Shown: in pieces, positions 31,589-41,484 of the stretch
Numbering within the stretch: the stretch's first letter is position 1
Layout of the letters: every line of letters begins with the position of its first letter
Source: Rheum nobile
Lineage: Eukaryota > Streptophyta > Magnoliopsida > Caryophyllales > Polygonaceae
DNA: 64,000 nt
NCBI GenBank assembly: GCA_027886185.1
Contig: WOAB01000098.1
Location: forward strand, 2,356,001 to 2,420,000
Reading direction: 5' to 3'
Program-made: the position numbers and the translations under genes
Notes under the pieces: model-generated
Databases searched by the model: none
What the model was told of the DNA's origin: nothing
What the model saw: the letters and a program-made list of their open reading frames with translations, nothing else

Positions 31589-32056
31589 TACCTGCATGAG
31601 GAACTGCCTGCACTTTATGGGAAGGATTGGAAGGACGTGGATCGTATATACCTCCCCTTCAATTTCAAGGAGAAACATTGGGTAGCTCTAGAGATAGAAT
31701 TGAGTAAATGGTCTGTCACTGTATACGATTCCGACTTCAATTTGTACAAATTGACGACAGACGTCCATCAGTTCCTTTAAGAGTTGACATTTATTCTGCC
31801 TATTATGATAGCACACTATGAGCCCTTGGTAGCAATTTATGATGATAGGGGGGAAATCCCCTAAATGTGAACATTGGAAAGAAACTAACTACATTTTTTA
31901 CTTGTGCAGGGGCGATTGCGGCGTCTTCACGATCAAGTACATAGAAATGCTAAGTTCCGGACGTCGTCAAAACATCATGAACGTGGATGACAAGCTTGTG
32001 GATCACAATAGAAAAAGGATAGTCGTTAGTACTTTCGATATGAAGTGGTTTGACTA
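31589..32056 (+). pseudogene. Ulp1-type protease C-terminus, copy 2
   Basis: Same domain as copy 1 but closer to the family: KEKHWVALEIELSKWSVTV keeps His-Trp, YDSDFNLYK the Asp and GDCGVFTIKYIEML the Cys. It ends regularly in FDMKWFD before a stop at 32055-32057. It still has the stop after HQFL, which may lie in an intron. It is cut off from its own gene by copy 1. Confidence 0.78.
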
Positions 32057-32264
32057 GTGAAGGATATCTTAATTAGCACATTTTGTGTAATGTTTGGGGT
32101 AGTTGGGATAGTTTGGTATGATTCTGATTTTGAATACTATGATGAGTCTGATGAGGACGAGGAGGAAGTTTATAAGGATGACCAGGAAACAGAGAATGAA
32201 GAGGTAGAGGATGAGGGTGTACATGAAGAGGAGGTTGAGAGTGAGGGGACAAATGACAATGACA

Positions 32265-32318
<54 letters not shown>

Positions 32319-32470
32319 GTGATGAACTTTGCCAGGGTGGTCACAAAGAGGTAGAGGCTGAGAGCAAACATGATGAGGATGTGGGGGAGGAGGATGAGGA
32401 GGATGAGGAGGAGGAGGAGGAGGATGACAAGGAGGATGAGGTTGAGGAGGAGGAGAAGGTAGAGGCTTAA
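32057..32470 (+). other. Acidic low-complexity open frame, uncertain
   Basis: 137 codons are open, mostly Asp and Glu (VEDEGVHEEEVESEGTNDND, a poly-Asp run, then Glu/Asp mixtures). The first codons overlap the duplicated non-coding tail behind the protease stop, so the frame may be an accident of a GAT/GAG-rich sequence. It could also be a former tail exon of the DUF1985/Ulp1 gene. Confidence 0.3.
32263..32322 (+). repeat. (GAT)n microsatellite
   Basis: About 19 uninterrupted GAT units, flanked by GAC and GGT variants. Confidence 0.95.
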
Positions 32471-33051
32471 GGCAAAGATAAAGAGGTATGAAATATGCTC
32501 CTCTGAAAATTTTCATTTACTACTTTGACAATTTTATTTGTACCATGGTGACATGATTTGGAGCGTCTCTGTCAGGATGATCAGTGCTGGTTGGAAAAAT
32601 ATTGACGTTGTGGAAGACAAATTTATCGACGGCTTTAGGATGGATATGGCTCACAGCGTGTTTGACGGGGTGTGGAGGTCAAACATAAGGAACCCCGAGG
32701 TTTAATTTGGATGTTTGGATAATTTTATTGAGGTCGAACATGTTGTTCGAAAACATTAGGTTCTTTTTGTTTTTTGGATGACATTTGTGTAGATTACGTA
32801 CAATCTATGACAACTTGAACAAAAAGCATACATGACAAGCTTACCTAAATGGCATGATAGGATACGTACCATTTAAGTGCCATTTCATACTCGATCAACA
32901 AAGATGTGGTAGTTAAGTTCCAGTTAAATGGCAGTTAAATGGAAGTTACATGGCAGTTAAATGACAGTTAAATGGAAGTTATATGGCAATTAGGCAGTTA
33001 AATGGAAATTGTGTAAAATAATATAGAGACATTGACTTTATAATATACATA
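32471..33051. other. AT-rich spacer with short tandem repeats
   Basis: No gene seen. At about 32908-33005 lies a run of imperfect 11- and 22-bp units (GGCAGTTAAATGGAAGTTA type), about nine copies of AGTTAAATGG or AGTTATATGG. Confidence 0.55.
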
Positions 33052-33082
33052 CTAGTGTAGTACCCGTGCATTGCACGAGATT
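33052..33082 (-). mobile_element. Helitron 3' terminus
   Basis: On the minus strand a hairpin-forming CTCGTGCAATGCACGGG is followed by TACTACA and then CTAG, with T as the next flanking base. A GC-rich stem 5-12 bases before CTRR and insertion next to T are the usual Helitron end. One stem base is mismatched (CTC instead of CCC). Confidence 0.75.
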
Positions 33083-33566
33083 TGTTTATTTTTTCTGACA
33101 TTTAAAAAAATAGTATATCAAAATTATATATTTAATCGATATAGAACTGTTATAGAAGTAGATGAATGATAATATAAAAAGAACTAATTGAATAAAAAAT
33201 ATTAAAGAGATTGACAAAATATTATCGAAAGAGAGGCAAAACTATCCATAAACTTTATATATAGTAAGAATTGGCTAATTAATTTTGAAGTGGGGATAAC
33301 CACATCCCTAACATTAATACTACTAAAACGATAAAGCATAATCAAAATGTTAATCTAATACATGAAAATGAAACCCTAAACATAAAATCTCGTAAGATGT
33401 TCAAAATTGCTACAAATTATGAAAAACTTCCTTGTATACTACATTGATTGTAGTATTAGATTTTTTTTGTCACGTATTAAAACCTCCAAACCTTTATTTC
33501 TGGTAACTCTTGATGATACAACATAAAACTAACCATGAGTAAAAACATGGCGTGGAAGACACAAAC
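33083..33566 (-). pseudogene. Helitron helicase, C-terminal end and 3' non-coding part
   Basis: Minus-strand residues just left of 33566 read VFTHGQLYVVSSRVTRNKGL and LIRDKK, the last motif of the Pif1-like helicase of plant Helitrons. It ends around 33390 and is followed by AT-rich 3' sequence. The reading connects to 58571 across the 25-kb LTR insertion. Confidence 0.78.
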
Positions 33567-35979
33567 TGTAACACCCCCAAATCTTTAACCCAATTGGAAA
33601 GGCATTACTGCCAGTGACCTCGGTTTTCACACCGAAGCCACCCCAGGCTTTACCCTTGAAACACAAATCAAAAAGAATAATTGTGATACAAAATCACCAT
33701 AACTTTCATTTAAATCATAGTCGCGGAATTACAACACGATTCCAAATGCGACAAAATACAGAGTCATTACAATACAGCGGAAGACTTGGAATAATTTACA
33801 AGCGTATTGACCTTAGTAGTCAACGCCCAAAGATCGTAGCCTGATTAAAACAGTTTCAAATACCGTTCACGTTCATAGTCGATCTAACCTTCATGGATCC
33901 TCAACTCATCTGATGTGCCGAATCGAACGGATGATACCAGCCCACATGCAGAGAACAATGTTCGTGGGTTAGTCTACTGAATAGACTAGCAAGGGTACAA
34001 AGCAAAAGGTTCGAAGTAGTTGCGCTAGGTTTAGACTCGTCGTTTCTCGAATAAAAGCTGATAACGACAGTCAACCTTCACACTTCTACTGAAAGACAAC
34101 AAGAGGTATGCACAAGAGAAGACTTCAACGGAAATGAGTCTTATAGGAAAATCCAATGAGAAAGTCTCCAAAAGATCGAGTCTTAACTGAAGCATGACAA
34201 TGTCTGGAATTTTAAACAATCAATCAACAATGATTTAAAAGCTGACTGAGATGCTTTGGTCCACGACCAACCTCACCGCATAATGCGAATCCAGATTGGA
34301 AAGAGGACATACTACATTCAAGTCAGGACGAGTTTCCTAGTTGCACTATCACCTAGTTGCACTACTCGCCAAAGGTATATTAATTATGTGCACTCGGGCA
34401 TTTATCTTATTTACTTCCAAAAACGACGAGCATTACGTTATAAGCTTTTAAATCTCCATGCAAGAGATATCGGATCTCCACACAAGAGATATCAGATCTC
34501 CCCACAAGAGATATAAAAGGATGAACCTTGAAAGATTTGGCACTAGCGAGGTGCGCCCACCCTGAATAAGGGTATGGTCATGACCAGAGAGAAAGTACTG
34601 GGGAAGAATCCACCAAGTACGAGTTATAAAGAAACAACTAAACCCCCACAAGGTATATAGCGTTCCTAACATTCAGTGCTAACTAACAGTATAAGGACAA
34701 TAATAGTCCAGGATAAATCCACATAAATGCCCGCAAGGCGATCATAAATAATAGCGTTGTTCTAGCAAATATACAACCTATTATATGATTTTCCAAAACA
34801 GTTTATAAAACCTTTTCCAGACATGAACAATAATCAATCCAAATTAATTAACAATTAAGCAATTGATAATTAATGGAAATATGGAATGATAAGCAAGAGC
34901 GAACCGCCACTTGCCTGGAATAGATTCGGCGATGAATCTAGACGAGACAACTACTGATTATATCCTTTCCGAGGATATGGCCTAAGCTTCAGATAACTCC
35001 AACTGATTACGAGTCCACACGCGATTCAGCAGATCACGTTCTAACTAACAAATTAATTAATTATCAATTAATTTGCGTGGATGAACTTAAGGAATTAAAT
35101 TTAATAAATTTTTATGATTATAAATCATAAAAATATTTATTAAATTTTCCTAAAGAAAAATACGGATGAAAGAGAATCGAAATTATACCGCTCGTATAAT
35201 TTCGGGTCAAAACTGGACTGAAAGTGAATTGGATTAATGGGCTTTTGAATCGGCCCAACAAAACCTAATTAAGTGGGATGGGCCCCACTTGCTTCTTCAA
35301 CCTCACGTACACACAGTACGCAGCAATAAAGCTTCGACAATGGCAGCTCGGCTCGGGCTCGTCACTCCGTCTTCGCCGGAAAGGGCGTCTCGACGCCGGA
35401 GAAGGCAGCGCGACGCCACAGCTCAGCCACGCAGCTTCAGCGACGGCGCGCAGCAGCGGAGGGCAGCAGCCACAACGCGCACATGAGCTCGCCGGGGCTT
35501 CACGATGCCGGAAAGGAGTGGCGACACAGGGAAAGAGAGGCGAGAGGGAGGTCGGGAGATCGGGAGGGAATTGTGTCTTCAAGCCTCCACATATCGGGTT
35601 TCTTATATAGTCCCGAGGAGGGTCGTCCTCGTCATCCCAGAGAAGGCGTGTCCAACAGCCCCCTTCGACAAGTGCTCCTGGCAATTCATACACCTGGGGA
35701 GTATCGTGGCAGCTTAACAGGAGGAGGGAAATTCGTGGCAAAGTTTAAGGGAATTGGATTTGGTATGGGTTTTTAAACCCCAGAAATTATATGTTTGTAT
35801 CCAAACAAATATTCTAAGTTCCGAAAATACATTGAATGTATTTTACACCACTCAAGGAATTATTTCAGACATCATGGAGGCTACGAAAAATCCGAACTCC
35901 ACTGAAAGCGAAATAATTAATTGAACGAAGGTTGGGAAAATTACCCAAATATCATTACTAAAAATTGAAGGATATTACA
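33567..35979 (-). repeat. 3' LTR of the Tekay/Del-like element
   Basis: Edges read TGTAACACCC and GATATTACA on the plus strand. It matches the right LTR outside the insertion. A TATA box (CTATATAAGA on the minus strand, 35601-35610) is followed by a GC-rich leader. A 158-codon minus-strand frame (35265-35741) lies in that leader and is kept in the other LTR. I regard it as leader sequence rather than a gene. Confidence 0.92.
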
Positions 35980-37264
35980 TTACTACCCTCTTAAGAAAAG
36001 TTTCGACCCCGAAACTTGCATTACTAACGAGGAAATGGTCTCTCTACCAATCTTACTACCTGAACTTAATATCCTTAATCATAACATCATTATACAACCT
36101 TATCTTCATATAACATATCAGGTAATAACTCTTACTACCTCCACAAGATTATGTCTACCTTAGAATAATGGTCTTCCACAACCATCATTACGATATTACT
36201 ACACCTTTAATAGGAGAACACACATTTCTCCTCCAATCTCCTTATAGACAAACCCAAGGTTTATACATTAACTTCTTACAACTCAGCTATTAAATCTTAG
36301 TAACCTCGAATCATAACTTCCTTAATTCCCTTAATGGTACTTTACACAATTCCATTATTTATCTCAAAGTAAGACTGGCCTTACGCCATCTCTAACTTAA
36401 AATCCTTACAAGAATAATTTAACACATCTCTTTAAACAATTTCTAACTTAACTCCTTTAAGATTCAAGAACAACCATAATATCTTATTCCTACGTTCCTC
36501 GAAACGTATCACATAAGATATTACTCCTATTTTCTCAAAGAGAATGATACCATAAGCCTTATAGATGACATACTCACAAGATGTCAATCTTAGACAATTG
36601 CCAAGAGTCATAACTCTTCATCCTCTGGAAATTCCACTTATCGAGTCCAATGACTCGTACTGTCTTAAATGACTTATTTCTAACTTAAAATCCTTATATT
36701 CATCACGCAATCTACTATCCATCCAGGACTTAATCGCATCATTTCCTTATTTTACCTCAAATGAATCTCAAATAGATCTCCCCAAAGGATACCTATGATT
36801 TCACACACTTGGCTTTTCCAAAAGCTTTAACCATTGGTCCTACATGGGTCATACTTACTTATGAACCCGATCATCATAACTCCGGATTTCACAGTCTTAC
36901 TCAAGATCGCAATAGGGGAGACGAGTTCTTATAGAACTATTCCCTTAATCAACTTATTCTTTCACAACACTTTATCCACACTAATGCCTACAGCATGATT
37001 CCATAACTAGACATTCCGGACTTTGCACTAGTCCACCTTTATATACTTCTAGTGGAACACAAAAAATCTCAAGTACACAAGTGAGATATAACTCTTAATC
37101 TCTTAGAACATTAACTTCACATAACCTATACCTCCAAACACTAGGAATATGATGTCTCAAGAAGAAATAAATATTTCCATAACTTCTCCCAATATACGTA
37201 TTTCCTAAAAGATACGCATAAATGAACACTTTAGGCATCAGACTCTTCTAGCCTTGCCTTACGA

Positions 37265-37525
37265 GGTCTTCCTCCGGGTTCTCATCGGAAGTTCCCTCCG
37301 GATCTTCCCTCGGATCTTCCCCCTCTCGAGGATCTTCCTCAGGGTTTTCCTCTGGATCTTCCTCCTTCTAAGGATCTTCCGCATGATCTTCCTCCTCTAG
37401 AGGATCTTCCTCCGGATCTTCCTTCTTCTGAGGATCTTCCTCGGGATCTCCCCTAGGATTTTCCTCTCCTTGAGGATCTTCCTTAGGATCTTCCTCGGGA
37501 TTTTCCTTAGAGTTCCCTCGGAATT
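37265..37525 (-). repeat. Minisatellite coding for Glu-Glu-Asp-Pro repeats
   Basis: About a dozen copies of GGATCTTCC with CTC spacers on the plus strand. On the minus strand one frame reads repeats such as PEEDPQ, PEEDPLEEED and PREGEDPRED. The frame has stops outside this block. Confidence 0.8.
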
Positions 37526-38257
37526 CGCTTCCATTTAAACGTCGTTATTACAATATTTCGTTGGCCTACCTTAATGGCTCAACGAACTCTACCTTAGGTT
37601 CAACCCACGAATTCTCATACGGAGGCAAATCCCGACTGCATCGAGCATTAATCCTTCGTATTCGTTTTCTCAACAATGAATGTCAATGACTATGACATCA
37701 TACTTTAGACATCAAAATTCCTAAGAGTGATTCCTTAATTATCCCATATATCAATGTAATAAAATTGCTTAAAATAGATCAACTTGGTAATTCTATAGAT
37801 GAATTATGAACATAGAGCACAAGATTCATCTACACTAATCTCCCGAGCGTTCACACCAAATTACTCGGAGATTACAACACTGGGATATTAAGTACTACCA
37901 ACTCAGGAAGTACATACTTGATACCTTCGAGGGGACTACTAGGTCCTCCAACCTCGAAATATCTCTGAGAAACAAGGAAATTCTAACATTACTAGAGATG
38001 ATAGAATCATCTCAGCACCTTTCGAGTCCTTTTAAAAGAATAGACAAACACCTATGTCTTACAACAACAAGAATAGGTCAGTCTTTCTAGATATAGAGGT
38101 AACTCCCATACCTCTCATATCAGACTAAAGAAGGCACGACTATGAACGGTATTTATTTCAAATTCGTTTGGAAGATATTTTCCAGTTCAAAACGGGAAAT
38201 AGTTTTAGAAGGATAAAACCTTTCAAAATACCCAACCTGTTTTAAAAACAAACTTTA

Positions 38258-38269
38258 GCTCTGATACCA
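38258..38269 (-). promoter_or_regulatory. tRNA-iMet primer-binding site
   Basis: The minus strand reads TGGTATCAGAGC, separated from the LTR end at 38274 by four bases, the same spacing as in the 59438 element. Confidence 0.9.
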
Positions 38270-38273
38270 AATC

Positions 38274-38794
38274 TGTAACACCCCCAAATCTTTAACCCAA
38301 TTGGAAAGGCATTACCGCCAGTGACCTCGGTTTTCACACCGAAGCCACCCCAGGCTTTACCCTTGAAACACAAATCATAAAGAATAATTGTGATACAAAA
38401 TCACCATAACTTTCATTTAAATCATAGTCACGGATTACAACACGATTCCAAATGCGACAAAATACAGAGTCATTACAATACAGCGGAAGACTTGGAATAA
38501 TTTACAAGCGTATCGACCTTAGTAGTCAATGCCCAAAGATCGTAGCCTGATTAAAACATTTTCAAATACCGTTCACGTTCATAGTCGATCTAACCTTCAT
38601 GGATCCTCAACTCATCTGATGTGCCGAATCGAACGGATGACACTAGCCCACATGCAGAGAACAATGTTCGTGGGTTAGTCTACTGAATAGACTAGCAAGG
38701 GTACAAAGCAAAAGGTTTGAAGTAGTTGCGCTAGGTTTAGACTCGTCGTTTCTCGAATAAAAGCCGATAACGACAGTCAACCTTCATACTTCTT
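38274..38794 (-). repeat. 5' LTR of the Tekay/Del-like element, first part
   Basis: Matches 33567-34084 almost base for base up to the array insertion. CTTCT at 38790-38794 is the left target duplicate of the array. Confidence 0.92.
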
Positions 38795-40088
38795 GACAGG
38801 GCTAAAGTCGTATGCCTATCAAAGAAATCCTAAAGTACCTACTACAAAGTATAGCAAGCAAGTCAGGGTCGATCCCACAGAGAGTCAGGTTATCTATTCT
38901 TGTAATTCACGTCACCAACTAGGAACTAGGGGGGGGGGGTTGTAATGTTTTTCGTAACCAAAGTAAACAAAGCAAGAAAACGAATTCGCAAGTAAAGGTT
39001 GTAAATATTATGGGGAAAAGCCCACACTCAACAAAGATCCACACAACAATAGAAAGGTCGATTACGGAATTCTATCAATCTCAAGTTCTTAATATTCCTA
39101 TAGTTGTTCTTATCCCGATCATAGGTAACTATTAGTTCTACCAGCCCTAATAGTACTTATCACCAAATCAAATCCGAAAACCTTCAAGACTCAATAAAGC
39201 AATAGCAATCAAACAAGGATTCAACAAGATACATGCAATAGAAACAACCCATTACTATAAGCATGCAATTAACTCTCTCTCACGATGAAGCGCTCGGATC
39301 CCCTATATGCAACAATCGTGCTTGCTACTAGATATGCAACCCGAACCCGAAATCACAAGTCCTAGCAATTAGGAAGATATCAATAAACCTAGGTAGCCAC
39401 TCTAGATAAATCAACATAAACCAATAATCAATCAAGCACAAGAGAATCAATCCAACTAGATAGGAAAACGAACAAGAGTAGAAAACTCACAACCAATCAA
39501 TTGCTAGCTTCAAACTGTCAAGTGCAACAATGGAGGTTTAGTTCTCCATTAGGGTTTGTGAGAGAAAAACGTAGAAAGGTGGCAACTAGGGTTAGAGAAT
39601 CCTCATTTCAAAAGAGTCTTAACCCTCACTTAAATAATAAGGAAATAATTCAGAAATAAAGAAAAGAAAAATAACAAACTTGGAAACTAAGTCTCAAAAT
39701 AAAATGAAACGGAAATAAGAAAACTCGTAAAAGACTTTCAGCGCGTCGCCACCGCGGGTGCGGTGGCTCCACCGCTGGGTGCGGTGGAACTCCAGTGTCT
39801 TCAGTCCAATTCTCTGACGACCTCGCCGCAGGTGTGGTGAGGCTCCAAAACGTCTCCTCGTCTATGGCTCTTCCTTGCAATCTCTCGCACCGCTCCTCAA
39901 CTCGTCTCTTCACTCCTTTGGCGTATTTCATTGGTGTCTCCTAGATATCCAAAATCACTCAAACACCTCCATAAACACTAAACTTTGCCTCCAAACGCCT
40001 TGCACATGAATGTGCCTAGATCTACCCGAATGGCACCAATAAAACCTCTAAAGACTCTTACTTAAGCCCTACAAAGTAGTGCTTATCA
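38795..40088 (-). repeat. Array LTR 1 (outer 3' LTR)
   Basis: 1294 bp, TGACAGGG...TTATCA on the plus strand. Contains an 11-G tract near 38929-38939 and three GC-rich hairpins at 39749-39766, 39769-39787 and 39821-39842. Confidence 0.92.
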
Positions 40089-41484
40089 AACTCCCCCATG
40101 CTTAGACCTTTGCTCGTCCTCGAGTAAACTAAAATAAAGTCCACTTCTCCAATGTAGCACACAAGGTCTCATGAAGCATATCCTCCAACTAAGAGTCACC
40201 TACCCCATGCCAAAGCTCTTGGCGCCAATCTCATCTACAACACATCCATAACTCAACAAGCTTAAGGGGCAAGCAGAGTACTTCCCCCAAGCATAACCCG
40301 TACATCCAATAGTGTGAGTAACCTCTAATCCTAGCCTCCATCTATGACTCCTTATGTCTCCCAGAGTGACCTACCCGACAATCCTTCTTTGACTCCTCTT
40401 CTTATGACGCCTCGCCAAGAATAATGAGAAATCTTAAAATCACTCTTCTTTTTTTTTGCTCATTTTGCCAAGGCGCCCTTTCGGGTTTTCACCAAGCCAC
40501 TCATATTTTTTTTATAGATGTGCTCACATAAGCTCACGTCACTCTTGACCTCATATTACCCCAGCCTAATGCTGGTCCAAGCCACCTGCTTTTTACCGAG
40601 GCCGCCCTTTCGGGTTTTCGACCTATCCCAGGATTTTCATTTTAGCCTTTTTTCAATTTTTTTTGGCTTTTTCTCTTTTTTATTCATTTTTCTCCTCAAC
40701 GACGTAGCAAGTATAGAACTCTCCCCCATGCTTAAACATTGCATTGTCCTCAGTGTAATGAAAGACAAAAGAATAGAGCACAGGGAAAAGCAAAAAATAA
40801 CTCACAACGTCGCCGAGCTGGCTTGGACACTTCCTTTGTTGCTGGCGGTCTTCAATATACGCACAGGTCTCGGGTGTTGAGCGTGCGTCTTTATTACTCC
40901 ATGATCTTCATCTACCGTGCAACCATACGAAGCCACTTTGGTGAATAGTGGTAATCAAAGAATTCGGGGCTGCACGGCCTTCAGCGAACACAAAAAATGG
41001 GCCCAGATGTCATCGTGGTGTGGGCCCTGGTGTACCTCCTCTCCAACTGTCGACTGTAGGGCCATCATCGTTGCCAAATAAAAATGTGCGGCGAATGTTT
41101 CCTCCTTGACAACATGATGCGCACCTTCTCCATGGGGAACTCCGGACAGCTGGGTAAAACCATTTTTTTTACTCCCCGTTTAAGGTTTTTTCGGGGCCCT
41201 TTATTATATATATATATATATATATTTTTTCGAACAGGGGTCTCGCCGCTGGTGCGACAATGCCCACCGCTGGGTGCAGTGAGCCTCCAGAAACCCTGTA
41301 CGTCTTATTCTTCGAACCTGCAAGTTAGTTCGCAGGCGAAAACACACGAACAACAAAAACAACTACCTACCTAAACTATGAAGATTGAAAAGACAAAAGA
41401 AAGAGAAAGAAAACAATACCTCGGGTTGCCTCCCGAGCAGCGCCTTAGTTAATGTCATTGGCTCGACATACTACTCGAACAACC
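40089..41484 (-). promoter_or_regulatory. 3' non-coding region of array copy 1 with polypurine modules
   Basis: Next to the LTR the minus strand reads AAGCATGGGGGAGTT, the polypurine tract, preceded by a CTCG-AGGA-CGAG hairpin. A second tract with GGGGGAAGTACTC lies at 40280-40297. A third module, a CAATG/CATTG-type hairpin plus AAGCATGGGGGAG, lies at 40721-40757. CCCGAAAGGG cores are at 40476-40485 and 40605-40614. A TA microsatellite (41205-41225) and two more GC-rich hairpins (about 41246-41285) lie near gag. No coding frame recognised. Confidence 0.75.

Larger units (their letters stand above)
30644..32129 (+). repeat. Tandem duplication of LTR tail plus protease end
   Basis: Units 30644-31360 and 31482-32129 are homologous, each starting in the last ~100 bases of the gag-only LTR (GATAGATAAC / GATATATAAC) and running through GATAC, the protease exons and about 90 bases beyond the stop. 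Copy 1 has 60 extra bases in the intron. A 120-base unmatched filler lies between them (31361-31481). Confidence 0.85.
35980..38273 (-). other. Interior of the Tekay/Del-like element, almost non-coding
   Basis: AT-rich with stops in all frames. Next to the LTR the minus strand has GGGGTCGAAACTTTTCTTAA and GAGGGTAGTAA, the usual end of Tekay/Del interiors with the polypurine tract. Only short stretches look coding, mainly the Glu/Asp/Pro repeat at 37265-37525. Confidence 0.7.

Noticed and set aside
32069..32516. Hydrophobic poly-Ile and His/Pro-rich frames on the minus strand
   Set aside because: Artefacts of the GAT/GAG-rich stretch read in reverse.
39650..39931. Minus-strand 80-99-codon frames in every array LTR (39650-39931, 45204-45467, 56250-56492)
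   Set aside because: They lie across LTR sequence with the GC-rich hairpins, have no family resemblance and differ in length between LTRs.
41200..41230. TA repeat as a promoter TATA box
   Set aside because: It is a variable microsatellite behind gag in each array copy, not upstream of a transcription unit.
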